A DNA stretch of 43,944 nucleotides from Alkalihalobacillus sp. CinArs1. Its GTDB lineage: Bacteria > Bacillota > Bacilli > Bacillales > Guptibacillaceae. How positions within the stretch are numbered: position 1 is the first letter of the stretch; each line of letters begins with the position of its first letter. This document shows, one piece after another, positions 1 to 9,500 of this stretch. The position numbers and the translations under genes are program-made. The notes below the pieces were generated by a model that was not told the DNA's origin, searched no databases, and worked only from the letters and a program-made list of their open reading frames with translations. The DNA lies in NCBI RefSeq assembly GCF_947387515.1, contig NZ_CANDOB010000009.1:1-43944 (forward strand), written 5' to 3'.

Positions 1-105
1 TCTAGCTTTAAAACAATGTTTGTTTCCGTAGAAACAATTTCTTGCATGGCGTTTCGTTCAGTTTTCAAAGATCGATTTGTTTCTTTCAATGTCGTTTTCA
101 GCGAC
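1..105 (-). promoter_or_regulatory. 16S rRNA leader of an rRNA operon running off the left edge
   Basis: Read on the minus strand, this stretch contains CTTTGAAAACTGAAC (rc of 56-70), a boxA-like antitermination/processing element typical of Bacillus 16S rRNA leaders, followed by an inverted repeat around GTTTC...GAAAC. No 16S sequence is in the window, so the rRNA gene should begin just beyond position 1. In B. subtilis bofA is likewise followed by an rRNA operon (rrnA), which supports the reading. Confidence 0.75.
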
Positions 106-111
106 TTTATT

Positions 112-141
112 AATATATCATATTAACTCGTTTGCCGTCAA
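112..141 (-). promoter_or_regulatory. rRNA operon promoter P2 (SigA type)
   Basis: On the minus strand TTGACG (136-141) is separated by 18 bp from TATATT (112-117). It lies directly upstream of the boxA-bearing leader, as expected for the proximal promoter of a tandem rrn promoter pair. Confidence 0.7.
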
Positions 142-195
142 CAACTTTTTAAAACATTTCTTTGCGTCTGCCGTGTCTTATCGGCGACTTCTATA

Positions 196-224
196 ATATT
201 AACAGCACATCGATTAGAACGCAA
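196..224 (-). promoter_or_regulatory. Probable rRNA operon promoter P1 (SigA type)
   Basis: On the minus strand TTGCGT (219-224) and TAATAT (196-201) are 17 bp apart, about 85 bp upstream of the proposed P2. Paired promoters are typical of Bacillus rRNA operons. Confidence 0.5.
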
Positions 225-246
225 CCCTTTTTGAAAAATTATTTTA

Positions 247-283
247 GAAAAACAAAAAGGAACTCTTATACGAACGAGTTCCT
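247..283 (-). terminator. Rho-independent terminator after bofA
   Basis: Minus-strand stem AGGAACTC (276-283) pairs with GAGTTCCT (258-265) and is followed by a T-rich run. It sits between the bofA stop and the rRNA promoters and closes the dnaX-to-bofA transcript. Confidence 0.85.
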
Positions 284-289
284 CTCTCT

Positions 290-556
290 TTACGCTATTA
301 TAATGAGCTGAATAGCAGCTAAAGCAACTAGACCAGGGATTCCTAGAAACCCTGAAATCGCTGCTGTTCCTAAATTGATCGGTACATGGAGGTCAAAGGG
401 TGTTCCGAATGTATTCAAGAAGAATAATAGCAGTGCACCGATGGCGAGCTTGATCAATCCGTGACCAACCCAGCGCATGGGTTTCAAAGGTGCTCCGATG
501 AACAGTAACAGAACAATACATAAAGCAAATAATCCGATGACGAGTTTAGGATCCAT
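290..556 (-). CDS. bofA: Pro-sigma-K processing inhibitor BofA
   Basis: BofA is a membrane protein of the mother cell that holds the intramembrane protease SpoIVFB inactive, with SpoIVFA, in the outer forespore membrane until engulfment is complete; it thereby times SigK activation. The 88-residue product matches the family length. It shows two or three hydrophobic segments (about residues 3-22, 30-48 and 65-88), with the C-terminus ending in a hydrophobic Ile-rich stretch as in other BofA proteins. The ATG at 556 is preceded by a GGGGGA-type ribosome-binding site. It is the last gene of the dnaX-yaaK-recR-yaaL-bofA cluster, the same position as in B. subtilis, which is the strongest support. 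Its presence implies an endospore former. Confidence 0.9.
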   Translation of the reverse strand: MDPKLVIGLFALCIVLLLFIGAPLKPMRWVGHGLIKLAIGALLLFFLNTFGTPFDLHVPINLGTAAISGFLGIPGLVALAAIQLIIIA

Positions 557-624
557 AAAAGTCCCCCGCTCTTTTCAAGAATTATTAAAGTGTATGTCTG
601 TCCAAATAAAAAAGAACGGGAAGT

Positions 625-846
625 TTATGGCTTCCCCATTCTTATTTTTCTACGCTTCGCTTCTTTTAATAGGAAGAAGTACTTGGCTTCATCAAGCTTC
701 AACCGGGCTAGAACAGCTCCAGAAGGTTCCACGCTGCGACCTACTATTTCTTTTTGTTTATTCCAAACTTCTTTTAATTCTTGCAGAGCTTGAATCAAAT
801 GCTCATCGGCTTCTTTTCTCAGGTAGCCTTTCCGCTTGAAGAACAT
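625..846 (-). CDS. yaaL: YaaL family protein (DUF2508), function unknown
   Basis: This is a 73-residue, highly charged, probably helical cytoplasmic protein with Lys/Arg-rich ends (starting MFFKRKGYLRK). It matches the small YaaL/DUF2508 family always found between recR and bofA in Bacillaceae; no biochemical role is established. The ATG at 846 follows a GGGGGGGAG ribosome-binding site. It lies 18 bp after recR and is probably co-transcribed with it. The identification rests on size, composition and gene order. Confidence 0.85.
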   Translation of the reverse strand: MFFKRKGYLRKEADEHLIQALQELKEVWNKQKEIVGRSVEPSGAVLARLKLDEAKYFFLLKEAKRRKIRMGKP

Positions 847-864
847 ATTCTCCCCCCCCTGCTG

Positions 865-1461
865 CTATAGTTCACGTCGTCCTTCTAATGCTTTAGAGAG
901 TGTCACTTCATCAGCGTATTCTAAGTCGCCTCCGACAGGAAGACCGTGCGCGATACGCGTGATTCGAATACCCGTTGGTTTAACGAGCCGGGCGATATAC
1001 ATGGCTGTGGCTTCTCCTTCAATGGTAGGATCTGTTGCAAGGATGATCTCAGTAACCTTATCGTCTTGTAGACGCTTCAATAGCTCAGGCACTTTGATGT
1101 CCTCAGGACCAATCCCATCAACCGGAGAGATAGCACCATGAAGAACATGGTACAAACCAGTGTAATCTTTCATTTTTTCGATTGCGATAACATCTTTCGC
1201 ATCTTGTACGACACAAATAACCGTCTCATCTCGATGGCTATCTGAACAAATTCGGCAAGGATCCGTGTCAGTGATGTGATGACAGACTGAGCAATATGTT
1301 AATTGACGCTTTGCATTTACTAACGCCTTACCGAAATCCAACACATCATCATCTTTCATTTCTAGCACGAAAAAAGCCAGGCGGACCGCCGTTTTTGGTC
1401 CGATTCCCGGCAATTTCATAAAACTATCGATTAGTTTTGATATTGGTTCAGGATAATGCAC
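865..1461 (-). CDS. recR: Recombination mediator protein RecR
   Basis: RecR works with RecF and RecO to load RecA on single-stranded DNA during recombinational repair. The protein has an N-terminal helix-hairpin-helix (LPGIGPKTA), a four-cysteine zinc motif (CSVCHH...CRIC) and a Toprim domain that includes the DPTIEGEAT segment. The first ATG in frame is at 1467, but it is only one base from the AGGGGG ribosome-binding site. The GTG at 1461 is 7 bp from that site and gives 198 residues starting MHYPEPIS, which matches the length and N-terminus of B. subtilis RecR, so I prefer it. The gene follows yaaK by 11 bp in the dnaX operon. Confidence 0.95.
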   Translation of the reverse strand: MHYPEPISKLIDSFMKLPGIGPKTAVRLAFFVLEMKDDDVLDFGKALVNAKRQLTYCSVCHHITDTDPCRICSDSHRDETVICVVQDAKDVIAIEKMKDYTGLYHVLHGAISPVDGIGPEDIKVPELLKRLQDDKVTEIILATDPTIEGEATAMYIARLVKPTGIRITRIAHGLPVGGDLEYADEVTLSKALEGRREL

Positions 1462-1472
1462 CTGCATACCCC

Positions 1473-1799
1473 CTACATTAATCCAGGTATATTAAGTCCC
1501 TGTGTGAATTTACCCATGTCTTTGTTTACGAGTTCATCTACATTACGAAGAGCATCGTTTGTTGCAGCAAGGATCAAGTCTTGAAGCATATCGATGTCGT
1601 CTGGATCGACAACTTCTTCTTTCACGATTACCTCAAGCACTTCTTTATGACCGTTTGCTTTTACAACGACCATTCCGCCACCAGCAGAACCTTCAACAGT
1701 TTTTTCTTTTAGTTCTTCCTGGGCCTTCGCCATATCCTTTTGCATCTTCTGCATTTGTTTCATCATGTTGTTGTTCATGCCACCCATTCCGCGTTTCAT
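1473..1799 (-). CDS. yaaK: Nucleoid-associated protein YaaK (YbaB/EbfC family)
   Basis: YbaB/EbfC proteins are small dimeric DNA-binding proteins of the nucleoid, encoded between dnaX and recR in most bacteria. The product has 108 residues, with a Met/Gln/Lys-rich helical N-terminus ([19 protein letters not shown]) and the conserved central strand region [16 protein letters not shown], then [17 protein letters not shown]. The ATG at 1799 is preceded by AAGGAGG. It sits 32 bp after dnaX and 11 bp before recR, so it is part of the same operon. Confidence 0.95.
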   Translation of the reverse strand: MKRGMGGMNNNMMKQMQKMQKDMAKAQEELKEKTVEGSAGGGMVVVKANGHKEVLEVIVKEEVVDPDDIDMLQDLILAATNDALRNVDELVNKDMGKFTQGLNIPGLM

Positions 1800-1831
1800 A
1801 AAACAATTCCTCCTTATTTATAGTTAAATTT

Positions 1832-3526
1832 TTAAGATTGAATATCGAGTAGATCATCGCCTACAAGACGTCTTGCTTCAGAGACGAGTGGATCTTCACC
1901 TGATTGCTCTGATTTTTCACCTTCGCCTGTATCAGGTTCGTCTCTTGTCTTCAGGAATTCGCTACGGATTTGCTGCCAATCATCCTCAACAATTCCTACC
2001 ATCTCCATCGTTCTGCCAAGCGTTCTTGAAAGGACACTTTCTACAGTCCCTCGTATGTTATCCTTGGCAGCCATCTGGCAGTGCATTTCGTATTGGAACG
2101 AAAGCAGGAACGTTTTTTCTGTCGCAGCAACCGGCTCACTGTCTTTTAACCACGCGTGAGCAGACACTTTTTCCTGACGCACGTTTTCCATTACTTCTCC
2201 CCAGACACTTTTTACCTTCATGAGGTCCTGTTTCGTTGCCTTTTTGAGGATCTCTTTTATTTTACCATGAGAAACACTAGATTTCTGTCTCGATGGTTTA
2301 AATTGTTTCTTCGGTTTAGCTTCTTGTTCAGATTCTACTTGCTTGACCTCGATTCCTTTCTGCTTCAACTCGTTGAGTTCACTTTCAAGCTTTTGAATAC
2401 GGTCAAGAAGGTCACTCTGATCTTGAGTTGCTTGACTATCTGTCTCTTCCTGACAAATTTGAACGAGCGCCAGTTCTAAGAATATGCGTGGGTGATTCGT
2501 CCACTTCATCTCTTGCTGATTGCGGTTAAGTGTTTCGATAACCTTGTATACCCACTCTTTCGAACTATTCTTCGCAAGGTGTTGAAACGATTCATCTACC
2601 TTCACTCGTTCTTCCACTTCTTCAAGCTGAGGTGCAGTTTGGAAAAGGAGCAGGTCTCTAAAGTAATAGATTAAATCTTCTAAGAACCGCGCTGCATCTT
2701 TTCCGTGCTCCATAAGCTCTTCCACTGCATTTAGCGCCTCAGCTACATCTTTCTCGTAAAATGCACCAGCTATTCGAGAGATCATTTTCTGAGACACACT
2801 ACCTGTGACTGCGAGAACATCGTCAAGAATAACTTCCGCTTCACTATAGGATATTGCTTGATCAAGGATACTTAATGCATCTCGCATTCCTCCATCCGCG
2901 GCTCTTGCTACTTGATAGAGGGCATCTTCTTGAACAGCGATCTGTTGTGCTTCGATGATTGTTTGTAATCTCCCTACGATGTCGTGAGCCGTGATTCGTC
3001 TCATATCAAAGCGCTGGCACCTTGATATGATTGTTAATGGAATCTTGTGTGGCTCCGTTGTCGCTAGGATAAACACCACGTGTTTTGGTGGTTCTTCAAG
3101 TGTTTTAAGTAACGCATTAAATGCTCCCGTCGACAGCATGTGAACCTCATCGATAATGTACACCTTATAAGAAACAGAACTCGGCGCGTATTTCACTTTA
3201 TCGCGAATGTCTCGAATATCATCGACACCAGTGTTTGAAGCCGCATCGATTTCGATAACATCTGAGATCGAGCCATCTGTAATTCCTAAACATGCTGAGC
3301 ATTCGTTACAAGGTTCAGCTACTGGCGCTTTCTCACAGTTAATTGCTTTTGCAATAATTTTCGCAGCACTCGTTTTTCCCGTTCCTCGAGGTCCTGTAAA
3401 CAAATAGGCGTGAGAGATTTTTTGCTGCATCAGTGCATTTTGAATTGTTCGTGTAACATGTTTCTGGCCGACTACGTCTTCGAACGTCTGGGGCCGCCAA
3501 ACACGATATAACGCTTGATAACTCAT
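1832..3526 (-). CDS. dnaX: DNA polymerase III subunits gamma/tau
   Basis: DnaX is the AAA+ ATPase of the clamp loader; it couples clamp loading to the polymerase and to the helicase. Visible features are the Walker A motif GPRGTGKT at residues 45-52, a zinc-binding cysteine set (C64, C73, C76, C79), the Walker B/DEVH box near residue 126 (IIDEVHMLS) and a sensor 1 region (FILATTEP). After about residue 370 come a charged linker and a C-terminal tau-like domain. The length of 564 residues is normal for Bacillus, where one product is usual; I see no obvious A6G-type slippery site. It starts a five-gene operon and has its own promoter at 3563-3591. Confidence 0.97.
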   Translation of the reverse strand: MSYQALYRVWRPQTFEDVVGQKHVTRTIQNALMQQKISHAYLFTGPRGTGKTSAAKIIAKAINCEKAPVAEPCNECSACLGITDGSISDVIEIDAASNTGVDDIRDIRDKVKYAPSSVSYKVYIIDEVHMLSTGAFNALLKTLEEPPKHVVFILATTEPHKIPLTIISRCQRFDMRRITAHDIVGRLQTIIEAQQIAVQEDALYQVARAADGGMRDALSILDQAISYSEAEVILDDVLAVTGSVSQKMISRIAGAFYEKDVAEALNAVEELMEHGKDAARFLEDLIYYFRDLLLFQTAPQLEEVEERVKVDESFQHLAKNSSKEWVYKVIETLNRNQQEMKWTNHPRIFLELALVQICQEETDSQATQDQSDLLDRIQKLESELNELKQKGIEVKQVESEQEAKPKKQFKPSRQKSSVSHGKIKEILKKATKQDLMKVKSVWGEVMENVRQEKVSAHAWLKDSEPVAATEKTFLLSFQYEMHCQMAAKDNIRGTVESVLSRTLGRTMEMVGIVEDDWQQIRSEFLKTRDEPDTGEGEKSEQSGEDPLVSEARRLVGDDLLDIQS

Positions 3527-3562
3527 TCGCCTACTCTCCTCCTAACCTCTTCATCCTTTTCT

Positions 3563-3591
3563 ATTATACCGTTTCGTTGTTTCTAATTCAA
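3563..3591 (-). promoter_or_regulatory. dnaX promoter (SigA type)
   Basis: On the minus strand TTGAAT (3586-3591) is 17 bp from a perfect TATAAT (3563-3568), followed by AGGAGGAG and the dnaX start. This should drive the dnaX-yaaK-recR-yaaL-bofA operon. Confidence 0.82.
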
Positions 3592-3614
3592 AAAACAATC
3601 TTATAATTTATACA

Positions 3615-3644
3615 TGAAAAAACTCACTCTTTAGAGAGTGAGTT
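3615..3644 (-). terminator. Terminator of the SRP RNA gene
   Basis: Minus-strand AACTCACTC (3636-3644) and GAGTGAGTT (3621-3629) form a 9-bp stem followed by T6. It separates the SRP RNA transcript from the dnaX promoter. Confidence 0.88.
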
Positions 3645-3662
3645 GAGCATTTAAGTATTAAA

Positions 3663-3948
3663 ACCGTGCACCTTCCTTCGATAAAGCCACCACAAGCGTT
3701 ACCTGAACAGTTAGCTCGATCCGGGCACTCCCGCGGCACACAGAGGGAACCTACTTACTGCTGCTTCCTTCCGGACCTGACAGGGTTCGTAGGACTCTGT
3801 TGCGCAGGACCCGAATGTCAACACCACTTATTCAGGGCAGACCCTGCAGTAGCTAAACCTCGGGAAGGGATTCAGTCTCGCTGTAGCGGATTGCGAGTAC
3901 AGGGCACCGCTAATTCCCCACCTAGCACGGCAAATTTGATAACATTTT
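3663..3948 (-). ncRNA. scr: Signal recognition particle RNA (large Bacillus scRNA type)
   Basis: This is the RNA scaffold of the signal recognition particle, which binds Ffh and targets nascent membrane proteins. The minus strand contains the conserved Bacillus scRNA segments GTGCTAGGTGGGGA (near the 5' end), CCTCGGGAAGGG, the apical helix 8 core GTCAGGTCCGGAAGGAAGCAG and the 3' segment GAAGGTGCACGGT ending near 3663. The size of about 285 nt fits the large form with an Alu domain. The 5' end is set by comparison with B. subtilis scr; the primary transcript probably starts about 20 nt earlier. It lies between tadA/tRNA-Ser and dnaX, as in B. subtilis. Confidence 0.95.
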
Positions 3949-3974
3949 TAGTGCACGTCTAACGTGCAAAATCT

Positions 3975-4003
3975 AGTATATCGCATCGAAGCGAAAATAT
4001 CAA
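3975..4003 (-). promoter_or_regulatory. SRP RNA promoter (SigA type)
   Basis: On the minus strand TTGATA (3998-4003) is 17 bp from TATACT (3975-3980). Transcription would begin near 3967, just upstream of the mature SRP RNA. Confidence 0.8.
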
Positions 4004-4031
4004 TAGATCCAATACTCCAACTTTTGTAAGA

Positions 4032-4124
4032 TGGCGGAGGCGAGAGGATTCGAACCCCCGCGGCGCGTGAACGCCCTAGCTGATTTCGAGTCAGCCCCCT
4101 TCAGCCAGACTTGGGTACGCCTCC
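4032..4124 (-). tRNA. tRNA-Ser (anticodon CGA)
   Basis: The minus strand folds as a class II (long variable arm) tRNA. The acceptor stem is GGAGGCG/CGCCTCC, the anticodon stem is GCTGA/TCAGC, and the loop is CTCGAAA with anticodon CGA. There is a long variable arm, the T arm is GGGGGTTCGAATCC, the discriminator is G and CCA is encoded. It lies between tadA and the SRP RNA. Confidence 0.95.
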
Positions 4125-4146
4125 ATCTATCGATTGCAAGAAATAA

Positions 4147-4692
<546 letters not shown>

Positions 4693-4710
4693 TTACAATG
4701 TTTTATTTCT

Positions 4711-4738
4711 TTACACTCTTGGGTAAACTACATACAAT
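4711..4738 (+). promoter_or_regulatory. Possible yaaI promoter
   Basis: TTACAC (4711-4716) and TACAAT (4733-4738) are 16 bp apart, about 40 bp upstream of the yaaI start. The -35 match is moderate. Confidence 0.45.
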
Positions 4739-4776
4739 TTCCAATTCTATCACCTATTATAAGGAGAGGAGTTCTT

Positions 4777-5400
4777 ATGAGTAAAGAACATACAAAATCC
4801 GAACACCAGCAATCATCCGTAGCATTACTATTAATCGATGTTATCAATACAATGGATTTCGAAGGCTCAGAATTACTAGCTAGATATACAGAAGATGCCG
4901 CTGATCGCATTGCATCCTTGAAAAAGAGTGCAAAAGAAAACGGGATGCCGGTCATCTACGTGAACGATAACTATGGTATGTGGCAATCGAATTTTAATAA
5001 AGTCGTTAACTACGCTGCAGAAGCGAACGGAAAGCACCTAGTCGACCGGCTAGCGCCTGATGATGACGACTACACAGTAGTCAAACCGAAGCATTCTGGC
5101 TTCTTTTCAACACCACTTTCTTCCTTATTAAAATATCTAAAAGTACACACCCTTATTCTGACTGGATTTGCAGGGAATATCTGTGTCTTATTCACAGCCA
5201 ACGATGCATATATGAGGGAATATGAACTATACATCCCAAGTGACTGTAGCGCTTCGAACGTGAAGGAAGATAACGATTATGCATTAAAACTTATGGAAGG
5301 AAACCTAAAGGCAAACATCCAACCTTCAACCGAACTAGACCTGAAAGAAATCATGCAAAAAGCTGATGACAAGAACACCGTTACCTCCTATGAAGGATAA
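4777..5400 (+). CDS. yaaI: Isochorismatase-like cysteine hydrolase YaaI
   Basis: This is a member of the isochorismatase-like cysteine hydrolase superfamily (hydrolysis of isochorismate, amides or N-carbamoyl compounds); the actual substrate is unknown. The catalytic triad is visible: D21 (LLLIDVINTM), K103 (VVKPKHSGF) and C136 (FAGNICVLFTAND), with the usual cis-peptide region before the cysteine. The product has 207 residues. The ATG at 4777 is preceded by AAGGAGAGGAG. Its position next to and divergent from tadA matches yaaI of B. subtilis. It is cytoplasmic, with no signal peptide. It ends just before a hairpin shared with the convergent gene at 5439. Confidence 0.88.
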   Translation: MSKEHTKSEHQQSSVALLLIDVINTMDFEGSELLARYTEDAADRIASLKKSAKENGMPVIYVNDNYGMWQSNFNKVVNYAAEANGKHLVDRLAPDDDDYTVVKPKHSGFFSTPLSSLLKYLKVHTLILTGFAGNICVLFTANDAYMREYELYIPSDCSASNVKEDNDYALKLMEGNLKANIQPSTELDLKEIMQKADDKNTVTSYEG

Positions 5401-5403
5401 TGA

Positions 5404-5432
5404 AGAACCCCCTCTACTATAGAAGGGGTTCT
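5404..5432. terminator. Hairpin between two convergent genes, possible bidirectional terminator
   Basis: AGAACCCC (5404-5411) pairs with GGGGTTCT (5425-5432), with additional TCTA/TAGA pairs inside. T-runs on either side are short, so termination may be weak. It lies between the stops of yaaI (plus) and the membrane protein at 5439-6425 (minus). Confidence 0.55.
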
Positions 5433-5438
5433 CGTCGA

Positions 5439-6425
5439 TTATGAGCTCGTTTGAAAATAAGCTGGCCTTTGCTCAAAGGCAGCATTCAAATACGTTACCA
5501 TCAGTTTATCGTCAAACAGCTTACTTCCTTTTCTGAGACTTTGACAATATCCATTTTTAAACTCAAGGCGGTCGATGGTAAATGTATGGTTATACTCACT
5601 GCTTACCGTCACTTCGATTGCGCGTTCATCCGCCTTAAAAGAAAGGAACGTATCATTGATTTGAAAACGCACTTCTTCTAGATACTTTGAATGGTACGTA
5701 CACGTCATACACCGAATGACCTCATAATATCCACCATCCGTAATTGAATGCTCGATCTTGTACCTTTTCAAATCAGAATCGATATACTTCATCACGTCTT
5801 GAACTTTTTTAGTAGGGATCGAAAGTTCTACATTCGTCGTTAAAGAACGATAAAAGCGCTTCTTAATTCCTACCTTATAGGATACGAGTCCGATACACCA
5901 CGTGATAATGAGGACAGGCAGGACATAGGATAGGATCTCTTGCTCAAAAATCGTCCACTCGTAATACCATACAAGAAGCAGCGTAACGATTGAGAAAAGA
6001 ATTCCAGCAAGTAACGTTTGCGGACGATAATCTCGAAAATCATTCTCAGCACTTGTAAGCTCTGCTTTCAACCACTCAAGCTCGTACAGATCGAAGCGCT
6101 GCAGTTCCTTTTGCAGCCAGGAAGTATCATTCATCCATCCGTCCGACCTTCTATGATGCAAGAAGCCCTTAAAAAAACGATTAATGTTCGAGTTCGTCTC
6201 CATCTTACGTTCGATGGTCTGCCGAAATGCGCGGTCATATGCACGTGCTACTAGACTAATGACCTGCACTAGGACCACAAGTGATAGCAATAATAAGAAA
6301 AGCTGCCCCCATGGGTTGTCTGAAAATAGGGTTTGCACCCCATCAACCAGTGGAGTAAGCTCGGATTTTAAATTGATACGTACGGCTCGAAACACATCGG
6401 CCGCTGCACCTTTCCACTCATCCAA
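5439..6425 (-). CDS. Membrane protein of unknown function with a large cytosolic C-terminal domain
   Basis: I do not recognise this protein. The product has 328 residues from the TTG at 6425; a GGGAGG site lies 8 bp upstream of it. An in-frame TTG at 6449 has no ribosome-binding site, so I reject it. Three hydrophobic segments are visible, at about residues 40-61 (LFLLLLSLVVLVQVISLV), 137-155 and 163-184. Between the first and second lies a charged helical stretch, and the last 140 residues are soluble and rich in beta-strand-like patterns. A CMTCTYH motif about 90 residues from the end could bind metal or form a disulfide. It sits 148 bp downstream of the giant repeat gene on the same strand but behind a strong terminator, so it is probably transcribed on its own. 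Confidence 0.75.
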   Translation of the reverse strand: MDEWKGAAADVFRAVRINLKSELTPLVDGVQTLFSDNPWGQLFLLLLSLVVLVQVISLVARAYDRAFRQTIERKMETNSNINRFFKGFLHHRRSDGWMNDTSWLQKELQRFDLYELEWLKAELTSAENDFRDYRPQTLLAGILFSIVTLLLVWYYEWTIFEQEILSYVLPVLIITWCIGLVSYKVGIKKRFYRSLTTNVELSIPTKKVQDVMKYIDSDLKRYKIEHSITDGGYYEVIRCMTCTYHSKYLEEVRFQINDTFLSFKADERAIEVTVSSEYNHTFTIDRLEFKNGYCQSLRKGSKLFDDKLMVTYLNAAFEQRPAYFQTSS

Positions 6426-6530
6426 CGTGATAGCCTCCCAACCTAGCAATCTTTTATCTCTATCATATCACCTTTACAATTCTTTAGCTTGCATTTTTTA
6501 ACAATGAACGTTACATCGTAAGGATTCGTA

Positions 6531-6567
6531 GAAAAACAAAAAACCGATGAGTGATCACTCATCGGTT
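6531..6567 (-). terminator. Terminator of the giant repeat gene
   Basis: A perfect 26-bp palindrome (6542-6567, AACCGATGAGTGA and its complement) is followed on the minus strand by TTTTTTGTTTTTC. It lies a few bases beyond the stop of the giant gene. Confidence 0.88.
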
Positions 6568-6573
6568 ATGTCA

Positions 6574-9500
6574 TTACTCGATTCTACTGATTGTAAAGCA
6601 GCTTAGACAAACGATTAATGTTCTTTCTGTGCCAAGATCGATATAAGAGAAATAGCCACAGTTTGTTTTTCTATCGATCGTCAGCAAGGTGAACGGCGTC
6701 GGCACAAAACTGTTGGACACCTTTAGAGGTTCACCATTCTCACAGCTAAATAGATAATACTGATCTCGTGGTGTCGAGCCGCCTTGTAATGTGAAGTTTA
6801 GCTCTTCACGTTCTCCCGCTTGAATAAATATAGGTTCTGTTTGAGGTTCAAATGATGGTGCAGCTGCGCGTATTAAATAATCACCTTCTGGAAGCTCCAT
6901 CGAGTACGTTCCATCCTGACGAGTAGAAACTTCCGCGAAGATCTCATTATTTCTCCTCGCAGTGATCGTTGCACCACCGATTGGCTCACCCGTTCTCTCA
7001 CTCGTTACTCTTCCGAAAAGGATACCTGGGTTTGCTGCACCGAGTACAAAATTAACAGTTCGATCACTGTTAGGTAATAACGTGATGACTTTCTCATCCG
7101 GTGTAAATCCAGGCAAGGATGCAACAAAAGTTAATGTTTCTGCTGGAAGATAACCGATTACATAAACGCCCTCTCGACTTGTCACGCCTCTTCCTACAAC
7201 ATTTCCATTGCTGTCAAAAACCGTTACCCCTACATCGTTAAGTGCATTTCCATTTTCATCTGTTACGTTCCCTCTAACGATCGATGGGTCACCAGTTAGT
7301 AAGAAGTTAACCGTAGTGGTTTCTCCTGCTATGATCGTCAATGCTTTGGCGTTTGAATCGCAGCCGACTGCTAAAGCTCTAATTGAATAACGGCCCGGTG
7401 CTAACCCATTGATCACATAGTTCCCGTTTTGGTCAGTAAGTGTGTTCGCGATCGGTACATTCAACTCGTTTAGAACAATAATTGAGACACCTGCTACAAA
7501 TCTTGATGTGTTCTCGTCTTTCACTCTACCTGAAACAGACCCTGGACTTAAAGATAATGCAAAGTTCACTTCAGCTGTTTCGAGAGGCTCTGCTGTAAAT
7601 TCTTTTGCCGTTGAGTCATACGTTTCATTTCGAACAACGAGCGTATACTCGCCCGGGTCAAACCCTTCGATTAAATAATTCCCATCACGATCAGTTTGCC
7701 CTCTTTGCAGAAAGCCACCGCTTGACGTGACCAACCGAACAAGTGCACCTTCGATTGGCAAGCCTGTTGCTGCATCTCTTACGTTCCCTCTCACGTTAGC
7801 TGGAAGTGGAAACAATCCAAGGTTTTGGACAACCATTTCATTGGAGCGTATTTCGATTGAAGCTAAATCACTTCCAAGACCCCCGCCAAATGCAACCACC
7901 ATATAGATGGCAGGTGTAAGTCCAGTTATTAAATACTCTCCATTTTCGTTTGTTAGCGTAGAAGCGACAAGTTCCCCATCAGGGCTCAACCACCTTAATT
8001 CAACGATCGCACCTGCAACTCTTTCTTTCGTTTCTTGATTAATAACGATTCCGCTAAGGCTTCCTGGATTTGGATTCAGGGCGAAATCAAGGGTATTTTT
8101 TTCATTACTTTCAACGATCGCGCCTGCAAGCTTTATGCCATACTCAGGATGACTGACGATCACTTCATAGACGCCTGAAGGGATATCTGAAACAAGGTAC
8201 TGACCATCCGGTTGACTGAGTACGGTTGCTATGATCGTACCCGCTTCGTTCATTACCTGTACGTTTGCATTGGGAACCGGCAAGCCTGTTGCTTCGTCTG
8301 TAATGCTTCCACCGATGCTACCAGGATTAGGAGTTAATGAAATGGTGACTTCTGATACTTCGTTGGCAACGACATTTACACCTGTAGATCCCGTTCCAAA
8401 CCCATCCCGTGATGCAGTGACTACCTGAGATCCTGGTGGGATATTTTGAACCGTAAAGCTGCCATCTTCATTCGTGACTCCATTGGCAAGGGTAATATTC
8501 GCAGCGTCCTTTATTTGAATAGTTGCTCCAGCGATTCCATTTCCAGTATCCATGTTCGTTACCGTACCAGTTATAATTCCCGCATTACGGAAGAGGGTTA
8601 TGGTCAACTCACTGACTTCTCCTCCGACGACCGTAACAGGGACAACCTTAGATTGATAACCGTTAGCACTGATGCTTACAAGATATTGACCAGGAGCTAA
8701 GTCACTAAAACTAAACTCGCACTCTGGCGAAGCGACGGTTGACTGAAGAAGCAATCCCTTTTCATCAAGCAATCGAACCCCAACCGTATCTGAGATTATT
8801 TGATGTCCAGTCTCATCCTGAAGTTTGCCGAAGATTGAACCAGTCGTTCTTTTAAGAAAGAGATCAACGGTCGTTGTTTGATCAGGTTCAACGATGGCCC
8901 CAGCTGTTTTCCGTGCATAGGAAGCTTTCGTAGCGGAAACGGTATAACTTCCTGCTTCAAGCCCTCCTACTAAATAACTTCCACCTGTAGTCGTTGCCGT
9001 TGTGGCAATGACTAGCCCGTTACTATCAAGAATGTTGACGTTAGCTCCTACGACCGGATTTCCTGTAACTTCATCGAACACCATTCCAGATATTCTTCCT
9101 GGATTTAGTCTAAGCACGAAATTAACGACTCTGTTTTGTTCTGCGACGAGCGATACCCCTGTCGATGCGCTGCCCACGTCAGGTGCAGATGTTCCAGGAG
9201 CTGACGCTAAAATTCTGTAAGTCCCTGGCTTCAATCCTCCTATTGAATAGTTTCCGTTTTCATCAACTGCACTTGTTCCGATTACAACACCGTTCACATC
9301 GATAATTTTAACAACAGCATTTTTGAGTGGCTGCCCATTTTCATCTAGCACAGTACCAGATAGACTAGCAGGGATACCTGTTAATGATAGATTTGTGAGT
9401 GTTGTCGCATTTGCCGAAACGGTACTTCCCGTAGAATTTTCAGTGTAGCCAACCGCATTCGCGACGATCGTATACGTTCCTGGAACAAGACCTGAAATCG

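Noticed and set aside
1832-3526. Programmed frameshifting in dnaX to make a separate gamma subunit
   Set aside because: No A6G-type slippery heptamer with a downstream stem was noticed; Bacillus relatives usually make one product.
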